Below, one piece after another: positions 7,061 through 16,019 of a stretch of 48,306 bases of DNA. Both the position numbers and the translations under genes were made by a program. The notes below the pieces were generated by a model. The model was not told the DNA's origin. It did not search any database and worked only from the letters and a program-made list of their open reading frames with translations. The first letter of the stretch is position 1, and the number at the start of each line of letters is the position of its first letter. The stretch comes from an uncultured Collinsella sp. (lineage in GTDB: Bacteria > Actinomycetota > Coriobacteriia > Coriobacteriales > Coriobacteriaceae). Where the stretch lies: positions 1-48,306 of the forward strand of contig CABRFZ010000016.1 of NCBI GenBank assembly GCA_902470365.1, read 5' to 3'.

Positions 7061-7078
7061 CTATTCCCACTCGATCGT
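7061..7078 (+). other. guaA 3'-end sequence, likely chromosomal integration site
   Basis: CTATTCCCACTCGATCGT is the complement of the guaA stop and the preceding codons (Thr-Ile-Glu-Trp-Glu). Degenerate copies at 6603 and 2903 are in the same orientation. This fits site-specific integration by a tyrosine recombinase that restores the end of guaA; no integrase is visible in the window. Confidence 0.5.
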
Positions 7079-8659
7079 CGCGGGCGGCTTGGACGTAATG
7101 TCGTAGCACACGCGGTTGGCGCCGGGAACCTCGGCAACGATGCGGCCGGAGATGCGGGCCAGCACGTCGTAGGGCAGCTTGGCCCAGTCGGCGGTCATGG
7201 CATCGCTGGACTCGACGGCACGCAGGATGATCGGGCGCTGGTAGGTGCGCTCGTCGCCCATAACGCCAACGGACTTGATGTCAGGCAGGACCGCGAAATA
7301 CTGCCAGCAGCTGTGCTCGGAGTTGCGCTCGCCGGTCTGCTCAAACAGACGCTGGTTGTAGGCGTCGAGCTCCTCGCGCACGATAGCGTCGGCGTTCTTG
7401 AGGATCTCGAGCTTCTCCTTGTCGACCGCGCCGATGATACGGATGGCAAGACCCGGGCCCGGGAAGGGCTGACGGAACACGATGTGACCTGGCAGGCCCA
7501 GCGCCAGACCAAGCGCGCGGACCTCGTCCTTAAAGAAGTGATCGAGCGGCTCGATAAGGTCGAAGTGCACGCCCTCGGGGAACGGGATCAGGTTGTGGTG
7601 GCTCTTGATGGTGGCCGTCTTGCCGCCCGTCTTGCGAGCGCCGGACTCGATGATGTCGGGGTAGATGGTGCCCTGAGCCAGGTACTTGACCGGCTTGCCA
7701 TCGGTCTCAAGCTGCTGCGCCACGGCGAAGAACTCTTTCCAGAACTGCGTACCGATGATGCGGCGCTTTTCCTCGGGCTCGGTCACGCCGGCCAGAAGCT
7801 CGGCATAACGGTCCTCGGCGTGAACATGGATAAAGTCGACGTCAAACTGCTTGGTGAAGACCTCCTCCACCTGCTCGGGCTCGCCCTTGCGCAGCAGACC
7901 GTGGTTGATGAACACGCAGGTCATCTGCTTGCCTACGGCGCGGGCGCCCAGCGCAGCCACGACGGAGGAGTCGACGCCGCCGGACAGGGCCAGAATCACG
8001 CGGTCGTCGCCGACCTTCTCGCGAAACTCGGCCGTCATGGTCTCGACCAGGTTGTCCATGCTCCAGTTGGGCTCCAGGCCGCAGATCTCAAACAGGAAGT
8101 TGCTCAGCAGCTGCTGACCGTACTCGGAGTGCTTGACTTCGGGGTGGAACTGCGTGGTGAAGATTTTGCGCTCGACGCACTCCATGGCGGCAACCGGGCA
8201 CACGTCGGTGCTGGCGGTAACGGTAAAGCCCTCGGGCACCTCGGACACGGCGTCGCGATGGCTCATCCACACGGTCTGCTCCATGGGCGTGGAGTTAAAG
8301 AGCTTGGCGCCTGCCGTGCGCGTGATGGTGGCGCGGCCGTACTCGCCCACCTCGGAATGGCCGACCTTGCCGCCGAGCGTCACAGCCGTGATCTGATGGC
8401 CGTAGCAAAAGCCCAGGACGGGAAGGCCCAGGTCAAAGATGGCGGGATCGATGGACGGAGCGTCCTCGGCGTACACGGAGGCCGGACCGCCGGAAAGGAT
8501 GAGCGCAGAGGCGTTCATCTCGCGAATCTCATCGGCCGAGATGTCGCAGGGGACAATCTCGGAATACACGTTGAGGTCGCGGACGCGACGGGCAATGAGC
8601 TGACCGTACTGCGCACCAAAGTCGAGTACGAGGACCTTTGCGGAAGCCTTTTGATCCAT
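7061..8659 (-). CDS. guaA: GMP synthase (glutamine-hydrolysing)
   Basis: This 532-residue enzyme makes GMP from XMP, glutamine and ATP, the last step of guanine nucleotide synthesis. The N-terminal class I amidotransferase domain shows the nucleophile in GFCYGHQ and the catalytic FHPEV. The ATP-pyrophosphatase domain has the PP-loop LSGGVDSSV, and the C-terminal dimerisation domain ends in TIEWE. I chose the ATG at 8659 because AGAGGGGGA lies just upstream; a longer frame to 8785 adds a non-homologous tail. The gene's 3' end resembles the att-like sites to its left, so the terminal codons probably serve as an integration target while remaining intact. Confidence 0.97.
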   Translation of the reverse strand: MDQKASAKVLVLDFGAQYGQLIARRVRDLNVYSEIVPCDISADEIREMNASALILSGGPASVYAEDAPSIDPAIFDLGLPVLGFCYGHQITAVTLGGKVGHSEVGEYGRATITRTAGAKLFNSTPMEQTVWMSHRDAVSEVPEGFTVTASTDVCPVAAMECVERKIFTTQFHPEVKHSEYGQQLLSNFLFEICGLEPNWSMDNLVETMTAEFREKVGDDRVILALSGGVDSSVVAALGARAVGKQMTCVFINHGLLRKGEPEQVEEVFTKQFDVDFIHVHAEDRYAELLAGVTEPEEKRRIIGTQFWKEFFAVAQQLETDGKPVKYLAQGTIYPDIIESGARKTGGKTATIKSHHNLIPFPEGVHFDLIEPLDHFFKDEVRALGLALGLPGHIVFRQPFPGPGLAIRIIGAVDKEKLEILKNADAIVREELDAYNQRLFEQTGERNSEHSCWQYFAVLPDIKSVGVMGDERTYQRPIILRAVESSDAMTADWAKLPYDVLARISGRIVAEVPGANRVCYDITSKPPATIEWE

Positions 8660-8927
8660 GGTTTCCCCCTCTTGTTGGCGGGGAGCCGGTGCCCACCCGC
8701 ATGAATGAACGAAAATAGCCTTCATAGTGTACACGTTATATGGGGTTTCTCGCCCCTCGCAGCCATCAGCGCACGGCAAACGCACGACCTGGGCCCCTAT
8801 TTGACGGCAATTGAAGTGTTACCAAACGTTACAGATGATGTAATACGTTTGAACATTGGACGCCCTGTGCCACAATACTGCCGAACGACTCCGCCCTTGC
8901 GGCGGCAAATACGATAGGAATACCAGC
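8660..8927. promoter_or_regulatory. Divergent guaA/ansA promoter region
   Basis: This 268-bp spacer separates two divergently transcribed genes and must hold both promoters. I could not fix either with confidence. For ansA, TTGAAC with CAATAC downstream is possible. I see no purine riboswitch fold. Confidence 0.35.
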
Positions 8928-9941
8928 ATGAAGCGCATCCTTCTCATCGCCACGGGCGGCACCATCGCATCGACCGAGGACGGCAACGGCCTCTCCCCCG
9001 CCCTGACCGGTGAGGAGCTCGCCCAGAGCGTCCCCGAGATCTCGGACCTCTGCGAGCTCGACGTGGTACAGCCCATGAACATCGACAGTACCAATATGCG
9101 CCCGAGCGACTGGATGCGTATCCGCGACGTCATCGTCGAGGGCTATGCCGACCACGACGGCTTTGTGGTCCTGCACGGCACCGACACCATGAGCTACACC
9201 GCGGCGGCGCTTTCCTATCTGATTCAGGACAGCCCCAAGCCCATCGTGCTCACCGGCTCGCAAAAGCCTATGGGCAACCCCTTTACCGACGCCAAGCTCA
9301 ATCTGTACCAGAGCCTGCTCTATGCGCTCGACGAGCACTCGCACGACGTTTCGATCGTGTTTGGCGGCGTCGCCATTGCCGGTACGCGCGCCCGCAAGCA
9401 GCGCACCATGAGCTTTAACGCGTTCATCAGCGTCAACTATCCGCCCATCGCCTATATCCGCAACGACCGCATCGTGCGCAACGGGCTTCACGGCACGCAT
9501 CAGGGCGAAAACCCGGTGCGTTTCTACGACAGCATCGACCCGCGCGTATTTGTACTCAAGCTTACGCCCGGCGTAAACCCGGGCATCCTCGACGCTCTTG
9601 CCGATAGCTACGATGCTGTAATCCTAGAGACCTTTGGCATTGGCGGTATTCCCGAGTTTGGCGAGTCCGGCGAATCATTCCAGGAGGCGATTTTCCGCTG
9701 GGTCGATTCGGGTCGCACCGTCGTTATGACCACGCAGGTCCCTGAAGAGGGCCTCGATTTGGGCGTTTATGAGGTCGGCCGGGCTTACGCCGATCATCCG
9801 GGCATTCTGCGCGGCGACGACATGACCACCGAGACGCTCGTGGCCAAAACCATGTGGGCACTCGGCCAGTCACGTGATGCGGCCGAGATTCAGTGCCTGT
9901 TCTACAGCCAAGTCAACCACGACCGCATCCCGATGGCGTAA
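8928..9941 (+). CDS. ansA: L-asparaginase, type I (cytoplasmic)
   Basis: The 337-residue protein hydrolyses asparagine to aspartate and ammonia. It shows the two threonine-containing signatures of the family: ATGGTIAS near the N-terminus (Thr12 nucleophile) and VLHGTDTMSYTAAAL, containing the second catalytic Thr and Asp. It has no signal peptide, and its length fits type I cytoplasmic enzymes. The ATG at 8928 has GATAGGA upstream; a longer frame to 8856 starts in unrelated sequence. It is divergent from guaA and probably monocistronic. Confidence 0.93.
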   Translation: MKRILLIATGGTIASTEDGNGLSPALTGEELAQSVPEISDLCELDVVQPMNIDSTNMRPSDWMRIRDVIVEGYADHDGFVVLHGTDTMSYTAAALSYLIQDSPKPIVLTGSQKPMGNPFTDAKLNLYQSLLYALDEHSHDVSIVFGGVAIAGTRARKQRTMSFNAFISVNYPPIAYIRNDRIVRNGLHGTHQGENPVRFYDSIDPRVFVLKLTPGVNPGILDALADSYDAVILETFGIGGIPEFGESGESFQEAIFRWVDSGRTVVMTTQVPEEGLDLGVYEVGRAYADHPGILRGDDMTTETLVAKTMWALGQSRDAAEIQCLFYSQVNHDRIPMA

Positions 9942-10262
9942 TCCCTAAGGCAGTTCCGCTTATCGCAGCCCCAAACGACAGGTAGTCCCCCTCGGGCCGT
10001 GCAAAAATCGGAGTATTCTGCAATTTCTCCGCCGGAGGCATAGAATCGGCCGATTGCTAGACGAACTTTTAGGGCGAAGAGGCCGTCTAGTAAATATTTA
10101 TTCCACATTTTTATTAAGCGTGTGGATTAACTATTGTCAAAAAGGCAAAGCCAGCCGCCCGAGCAACCATCTACGGCTGAACAGGTGCTGAATACTCGCG
10201 ATTTTGTACATCGCAACCAGGGGGACCCGTCCAAAGAGCGTCAAATACAGCGGGGGAACGCC
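9942..10262. other. Intergenic region, no gene seen
   Basis: This region is AT-richer around 10085-10140. It contains a small stem CTAGACG/CGTCTAG (10057-10063 with 10084-10090), possibly the terminator of ansA but without a clean T-run. A minus-strand open frame at 9902-10108 overlaps the end of ansA and lacks a ribosome binding site, so I do not call it. Confidence 0.4.
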
Positions 10263-10481
10263 CTATTCGATGCCCTCGAGAAGCTCTGACACCGTCATGC
10301 CGAGTGCGGGCGCGATCTTAAATAGAACCTTGAGCGTGAAATTTGCCGTTCCATCTTCGATTCGGTCGAGGTAGGGTCGGCTGATTCCTGTCGCCACACA
10401 AAAATCAACCTTGGAGATACCAAGGTCCCTGCGTGTCTCTTCGACCCGCCTGCCAAGAATCTGTTTCGCACGTTCGTCCAT
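10263..10481 (-). CDS. XRE-family helix-turn-helix regulator
   Basis: The 72-residue protein consists of one HTH_3 (Cro/C1) domain: RRVEETRRDLGISKVDFCVA, TGISRPYLDRIEDGTANFTL, then ILFKIAPALGMTVSELLEGI with one substitution (V for the first I). It would bind DNA as a dimer and probably represses transcription. It is divergent from the gene at 10558, and a perfect palindrome at 10511-10534 lies between the two, so autoregulation is likely. It could be an antitoxin-type regulator, but the neighbour is not a recognised toxin. Confidence 0.85.
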   Translation of the reverse strand: MDERAKQILGRRVEETRRDLGISKVDFCVATGISRPYLDRIEDGTANFTLKVLFKIAPALGMTVSELLEGIE

Positions 10482-10510
10482 GCAGCCGAGTTTGAAATGG
10501 AGCCGAACAT

Positions 10511-10534
10511 AAACGTAAACTATAGTTTACGTTT
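10511..10534. promoter_or_regulatory. Perfect 24-bp palindromic operator
   Basis: The sequence is built from AAACGTAAACTA and its exact reverse complement. It sits between the XRE regulator and the unknown gene at 10558, 30 bases from the regulator start and 23 bases from the other. It includes TATAGT near its centre, a possible -10 element. Binding by the adjacent regulator is inferred. Confidence 0.7.
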
Positions 10535-10557
10535 TGCCGAATACACAGGAGTTTTCT

Positions 10558-10947
10558 ATGTCGGGTTCTTCGGTCCGCATGTACCGAGCCACGCTTCGCA
10601 CAAACAGCGCACCGCCCAAGCTCGTCGTCGTTGAAGCAGAATGCCTTTCGCCCGATGAGCGCACAGCATTTGCATTGCTATCAAGTCGCGTCGCCGCCGT
10701 TCTGGTCCCTTGCCCGGCGCAAGGTGAACTTGCCATCCAATGCCAAGCGCACAGCTGCCCGCTCAAGCAGGCTGCCGTAATCGCAACCAGCCAACGAGGT
10801 CTGCCCCTTCTCCTGGAAGCCGGTATCGCACTTGCCCTTCGCGGCGCCGGATACGAAAACGAGGCCGCCGCCGACATGGTCTTTAAACCACGATCGAGCG
10901 GCGGCCTCGCAGCAGCCATTGAATATGCGTGCAGGCTCGTTGCCTAA
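10558..10947 (+). CDS. Protein of unknown function
   Basis: I do not recognise this 129-residue protein. It is soluble, alanine-rich and mixed alpha/beta by eye, with a beta-rich middle (AAVLVPCPAQGELAIQCQAH), three cysteines in that region and an alpha-helical C-terminus (GGLAAAIEYACRLV). The ATG at 10558 has CAGGAG seven bases upstream; a TTG at 10534 lies inside the palindrome and is unlikely. It is divergent from the XRE regulator and shares the palindrome, so its expression is probably controlled by that protein. Confidence 0.6.
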   Translation: MSGSSVRMYRATLRTNSAPPKLVVVEAECLSPDERTAFALLSSRVAAVLVPCPAQGELAIQCQAHSCPLKQAAVIATSQRGLPLLLEAGIALALRGAGYENEAAADMVFKPRSSGGLAAAIEYACRLVA

Positions 10948-10956
10948 AAGGACAAG

Positions 10957-11340
10957 CTAGAAACCAAAGCCAAAGCCCGTTCCAGTAATCGCCGAATACA
11001 TAAAGTAGACGTTGATTACGTTGAGGAACACGCCCGTGATGCAGCCGTTGCGCAGGTAGCGCTCGCACGCAAGACGTGCCATCACAGCGGAGTCCTCGTT
11101 GTTCTTTGCCTGGCGTCCCGCCGTAAAGTACGTCGCCACGCTCAGCAGCAGGTTGAGCACCGGCAGTGCCAGCAACTCGTAGCTCTTGCCCCAGCGCGTC
11201 ACCTCACCGGCGGCGTTAAACTTCGTTGCCACCTCGGGGCCAATGTTGGGGATAACACACGCTGCAACCACCAGCGGAATCACCGCAAGTACGAGCAGCG
11301 CAATACCCATGTAGCCAGCTTTTTTGCCATATTTAAACAT
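10957..11340 (-). CDS. DUF1648 domain membrane protein
   Basis: The 127-residue protein has hydrophobic segments at about 11-32, 57-75 and 98-115, fitting three membrane helices. Between the first two is VATKFNAAGEVTRWGKS, the DUF1648 signature ('P.HFN..G..D.WG') found in SdpI-like immunity and sensor proteins. Its function here is unknown. It lies 11 bases downstream of ychF on the same strand, so it may be co-transcribed. It converges with the unknown gene at 10558, with nine bases between. Confidence 0.75.
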   Translation of the reverse strand: MFKYGKKAGYMGIALLVLAVIPLVVAACVIPNIGPEVATKFNAAGEVTRWGKSYELLALPVLNLLLSVATYFTAGRQAKNNEDSAVMARLACERYLRNGCITGVFLNVINVYFMYSAITGTGFGFGF

Positions 11341-11351
11341 ATGCGTCGTCC

Positions 11352-12428
<1,077 letters not shown>

Positions 12429-12555
12429 GACAGCTCCTTTTGGTACAGGTACTTCAAACTTCATAAGTATAGCGCCGCCGCAGCATCCGGGCGAATCCGG
12501 ACACCGCGGCGGCGCAAATGAAGCAGAGATGCGTGAGAGTTCTAGACAGTAGTCC

Positions 12556-13899
12556 TTACTTAAGCTCGGGCCAGAAATCCTTGTTGGCCTCGATGAGCTC
12601 GTCCAGGATCTGCTTAGCAACGCTTGCCGAAGGAATGGTCTTGGAGAGCGTGAGTGCCTGCCAGAGCTTCTGGTAGCTGCCCTCGACCCAAGCCTGGACA
12701 ACGAGCTTCTCGACGGAAACCTGCTGCTCCATCAGGCCCTTCTGGAACTGCGGAATCGGGCCCTGGCAGATCTTCTCAAAGCCGTTGGAACCGACGATGC
12801 AAGGCACCTCGACCATGGCCGTCGGGTCGAAGTTGGGCACAGCGCCATCGTTGGGGACGATCAGCAGGAAGCGCTCGAGCGTGTTCTCGGCCAGTGCGCA
12901 GGCAAGGTCGACGATGTAGTTGGCATGCACATCCGGCTCAAAGCCGCCGTCCTTGGCAGTACCCTTGGCGATGATGTCGCGGCAAGCGCCAAAGACCTTC
13001 TTCTCGCGGCCGTCCATAACCTCATTGGCGCGAGTGTAGTTGGGGTCAGACGTCTCGACGACATAGTCCGGGTACAGGTAATACTTGAGGTAGGTATTGG
13101 GAATCGTCTCGGGATCTACAGCATAGACATCCTTGGCCTTGCCGAAGGTGTGAATCCAGCTCTCCTCGACATGCTGCTCCTTACCGGCCTCGTGCTCGAT
13201 GCCGTCCAGGTAGCCGTTCTTAGCCATGTGCTCCTTAATCTGCGGCATGAGGTCGTTACCCTCCTTGTCGTAGATCTTGCTCCACCAACCAAAGTGGTTG
13301 AGGCCGTAGTAGCTGTACTGCAGCTCGCGACGATCCTTGATGCCGCACATACGGCTCATCTTATCCATGAGGTCGATCGGCATGTCGCAGATGTTGATGA
13401 TGCGGCTGTTGGGACGCAGCACGCGGCAGGCCTCGGCGACGATGGCCGCGGGGTTGGAGTAGTTGAGCATCCAGGCGTTGGGGCTGTACTTCTCCATGTA
13501 GTCGAGGATCTCGATGACACCACCGATGGAGCGCATGCCGTAGGCGATACCGCCGGCACCGCAGGTTTCTTGACCAACGCAGCCGTACTTGAGAGGAATC
13601 TTCTCGTCGAGCTCACGCATGGCGTACAGGCCAACGCGGATGTGAGCGAGGACGAAGTCAGTACCGGTAAAAGCGGTCTCGGGGTCGGTGGTGTAGTTGA
13701 ACTCAACCTCGGGGGCGTTCTCGTGGAAGTAGATCTCGCAGGCCTTGGCCACGGTCTCCTGGCGCTCGGCGTTGTTGTCGTAGAAGGTCACCTTGTTGAC
13801 CGGGAAGCGGTCGCGCTCCTCAAGCAGCATCAGGGCGATGCCCGGGGTGAAGGTAGAGCCACCGCCGGCAATGGTCACGGCATAGTTTTTCTTGGACAT
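12556..13899 (-). CDS. glvA: 6-phospho-alpha-glucosidase (GH4 family)
   Basis: The 447-residue enzyme hydrolyses phosphorylated alpha-glucosides such as maltose 6'-phosphate, using NAD+ and a divalent metal through an oxidation-elimination mechanism. The N-terminal Rossmann motif is AGGGSTFTPG (11-20). The CDMP sequence at 171-174 marks alpha-specific GH4 enzymes (beta-specific ones have CN.P), and the metal histidine is in GLNHFGWW (about 201). Length and motifs agree with GlvA/MalH. It is downstream of the PTS IIBC gene on the same strand, separated by 154 bases containing a hairpin, so substrate is phosphorylated on entry and cleaved inside the cell. The start has AGGAGG upstream. Confidence 0.93.
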   Translation of the reverse strand: MSKKNYAVTIAGGGSTFTPGIALMLLEERDRFPVNKVTFYDNNAERQETVAKACEIYFHENAPEVEFNYTTDPETAFTGTDFVLAHIRVGLYAMRELDEKIPLKYGCVGQETCGAGGIAYGMRSIGGVIEILDYMEKYSPNAWMLNYSNPAAIVAEACRVLRPNSRIINICDMPIDLMDKMSRMCGIKDRRELQYSYYGLNHFGWWSKIYDKEGNDLMPQIKEHMAKNGYLDGIEHEAGKEQHVEESWIHTFGKAKDVYAVDPETIPNTYLKYYLYPDYVVETSDPNYTRANEVMDGREKKVFGACRDIIAKGTAKDGGFEPDVHANYIVDLACALAENTLERFLLIVPNDGAVPNFDPTAMVEVPCIVGSNGFEKICQGPIPQFQKGLMEQQVSVEKLVVQAWVEGSYQKLWQALTLSKTIPSASVAKQILDELIEANKDFWPELK

Positions 13900-13995
13900 G
13901 ATGTCCTCCTCATTCTGGCCGCTTGCTCAATCCATCCCCGTACGCGGCCTGCACGGTTTGGAATTGTTACCTAGAAGTGGAGTTTTTATCTCCAG

Positions 13996-14035
13996 AATCG
14001 GCCTTGCGGTGCATACCGGCTCTGCAAGGCCGATT
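13996..14035. other. Intercistronic hairpin between PTS and glucosidase genes
   Basis: A perfect 12-bp stem (13996-14007 with 14024-14035, AATCGGCCTTGC and complement) lies between the two cistrons. No T-run follows on the transcribed minus strand, so it is more likely an RNA-stabilising or processing hairpin than a full terminator. Confidence 0.5.
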
Positions 14036-14053
14036 GTTTCGATAGACGATGGT

Positions 14054-15664
14054 TTACAGAAGACTCTCGAACTTCAGAAGACTCTCGAACTTCTCGCGAA
14101 CCTGCGGGACGGTAAGGCCGATGATGACCTGGATTGACTGACCTTGGACCACCAAGCCATGCGTACCGATCGCCTTGAAGGAAGCCTCGGGTGCAACGAC
14201 GCTCTTGTCCTTGACGTTAACGCGCAGACGGGTAGCGCAGTTAGTTACATCGATGATGTTATCCGTGCCACCGAGCAGATCGAGGATGTTCTCGGCAAGC
14301 ACCAAGCGCTCATCATCTTTACTCTGGGCGACCGATTTGCCAGCAGCAGCACCGCTCTGCTTTTGCTTGTAGTCGGCCTTGGACTTGAGCTCGACCTCAA
14401 CATCATCATCCTCGCGACCGGGGGTCTTAAAGTCGAACTTGACGATCAGGAAACGGAAGACCACGACCCAAAGAGCGGTAAAGCACAGACCGACAAGGAT
14501 GGAGATGGCGTACTGCAGACCGTGTGCGGCCCAAAGGGGCAGCCAGTCCCACGAGAGCATCGAGATGATGCCGCCGTCGAAGATGCCAACGACGCCAAGG
14601 AGGTTTTGAGCCATGCAGCCAAGCGCTCCGAGCACGCAGTGGACGACGAACAGGCCGGGCGCGATGAACAGGAAGGTGAAGTCAAGCGGCTCGGTAATAC
14701 CGCAAAGCATAGCGGTAAGGGTGACGGGAATGAGCAGAGCCTTGACGCGCTGCTTGCGCTCGGGTTTGGCGGTCATATAGAACGCAATGGCGACGCCAAG
14801 CGAGCCGAAGACTTTAGTCCAACCAGGGCAGGTATAGGCAGCCCAGGGTGCGGCATCCTTAAGAGCAATGCTCGGATCGGCAGCCAGTTGGGGCAGGATG
14901 TTGGCCCAAGCAGCAAAGATGCCGCCGTTGACCGCCGCGTTGTCATAATAGAACGGCGTATAGATAAAGTGGTGCAGGCCTGTAGGGATCAACACGCGCT
15001 CGAAGAAAGCAAAGACGCCCACGCCAAACGTACCGGCGGAAAGGATGAATCCCTGGAAGGCGGAGATAGCAGCCTGAACATGCGGCCACACCAGGCAGGC
15101 GATAAGAGCGACCGGAACCATAACGAAGAAACCGATCATATAGATGAACACGGAGCCCGAGAACACGCCCAGCCACTCAGGGAGTTCGGTGTCGAAGTAC
15201 TTGTTGTGAAGCATCGTGGCGATACCAGAAATGATAAGCGCGCCCATGATGCCCATATCAAGCGTTTTGATGCTTGCGATAGTGGCAAGACCAGTACCGC
15301 TGCCCGCCTCGACAGAGTAGTCGACCCCAAAGACAGGGCCCCACTGCCCCAAGATTGTGCTTACAAAGTAGTTGAAGGTAAGGTAGATGGCCAAAGCCTC
15401 CATGCAGCAGCGAGCGTTCTGCTTGTTCGCGAGCGAGATTGGCAACGCTACGCAAAACAGCAACGGCATCTGGTTAAAGAGCGTCCAACCACCCTGGAGC
15501 AGCACATTCCAGCAATCAAACCAAAGATGACCCGCTGTGGCCATCTCGCCAAAGATCGCCTCGGTGGTAAACAACGTACCCAGGCCGACGACGATTCCGG
15601 AAAATGCGAAAAGAATTGCAGGCGTGTACATTGCACCGCCGAAACGTTGTATCTTTTGCATCAT
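14054..15664 (-). CDS. PTS transporter, alpha-glucoside-specific IIBC component
   Basis: This 536-residue protein takes up and phosphorylates an alpha-glucoside. The first about 420 residues form the membrane IIC domain with many hydrophobic segments and the GITEPLDFTF loop of the glucose superfamily. After an acidic linker comes the IIB domain with the phosphorylated cysteine (Cys476) in NCATRLRVNV. No IIA domain is attached; a stand-alone EIIA lies at 42671. I chose the ATG at 15664 because AGAGGGGGA lies upstream. The C-terminus ends KFESLLKFESLL through an 18-bp tandem duplication (14057-14092). The 6-phospho-alpha-glucosidase downstream indicates maltose-type substrates. Confidence 0.92.
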   Translation of the reverse strand: MMQKIQRFGGAMYTPAILFAFSGIVVGLGTLFTTEAIFGEMATAGHLWFDCWNVLLQGGWTLFNQMPLLFCVALPISLANKQNARCCMEALAIYLTFNYFVSTILGQWGPVFGVDYSVEAGSGTGLATIASIKTLDMGIMGALIISGIATMLHNKYFDTELPEWLGVFSGSVFIYMIGFFVMVPVALIACLVWPHVQAAISAFQGFILSAGTFGVGVFAFFERVLIPTGLHHFIYTPFYYDNAAVNGGIFAAWANILPQLAADPSIALKDAAPWAAYTCPGWTKVFGSLGVAIAFYMTAKPERKQRVKALLIPVTLTAMLCGITEPLDFTFLFIAPGLFVVHCVLGALGCMAQNLLGVVGIFDGGIISMLSWDWLPLWAAHGLQYAISILVGLCFTALWVVVFRFLIVKFDFKTPGREDDDVEVELKSKADYKQKQSGAAAGKSVAQSKDDERLVLAENILDLLGGTDNIIDVTNCATRLRVNVKDKSVVAPEASFKAIGTHGLVVQGQSIQVIIGLTVPQVREKFESLLKFESLL

Positions 15665-15808
15665 GACGGGGAATCCCCCTCTCTTCATTCGGAGCGCTGC
15701 GGTTTTGGCTTCACTCGAGACCGCAGACGCGCCGTTTGCGTGTACCTCGTGCAATAGGACGGGTGGGCCCGCTTCCCTGACTTCTTGCACTTACGTTTTA
15801 TCACATGA

Positions 15809-15975
15809 CTTATCTAGACAAGTTAGCGTAAAGACTACGGTCGGTAAACGGTCGATTATTGGCCGTAAACGGTATATGTCCAGTATTTCGCCTGCTAAAT
15901 CTGACATAGCTGATGGCTGAATTTTAAATTTCTTTTCTACTTGTCTAGATGTGCTTGTCTATATCTATAGACATG
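15809..15975. promoter_or_regulatory. GntR/TreR-type operator cluster
   Basis: Three related sites lie in the divergent PTS/dehydrogenase intergenic region: CTTATCTAGACAAG (15809-15822), CTTGTCTAGATGTG (15940-15953) and the inverted repeat TGTCTATA-tc-TATAGACA (15956-15973). They share a TGTCTAKA half-site, like operators of TreR-type GntR regulators. The UTRA-domain regulator at 17111 is the likely ligand. Confidence 0.6.
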
Positions 15976-16019
15976 CCTATACTTCATTACAACATTCACC
16001 GCCACGTTAAGGAGTCACC

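Noticed and set aside
7313..8704. 463-codon plus-strand open frame opposite guaA
   Set aside because: An antisense by-product of high GC codon bias; guaA motifs are complete on the minus strand.
9902..10108. 68-codon minus-strand frame after ansA (MWNKYLLDGLFALKVRLAIG...)
   Set aside because: It overlaps the end of ansA, its ATG has no ribosome binding site, and it crosses a hairpin region. A conserved repeat is possible but cannot be shown from one copy.
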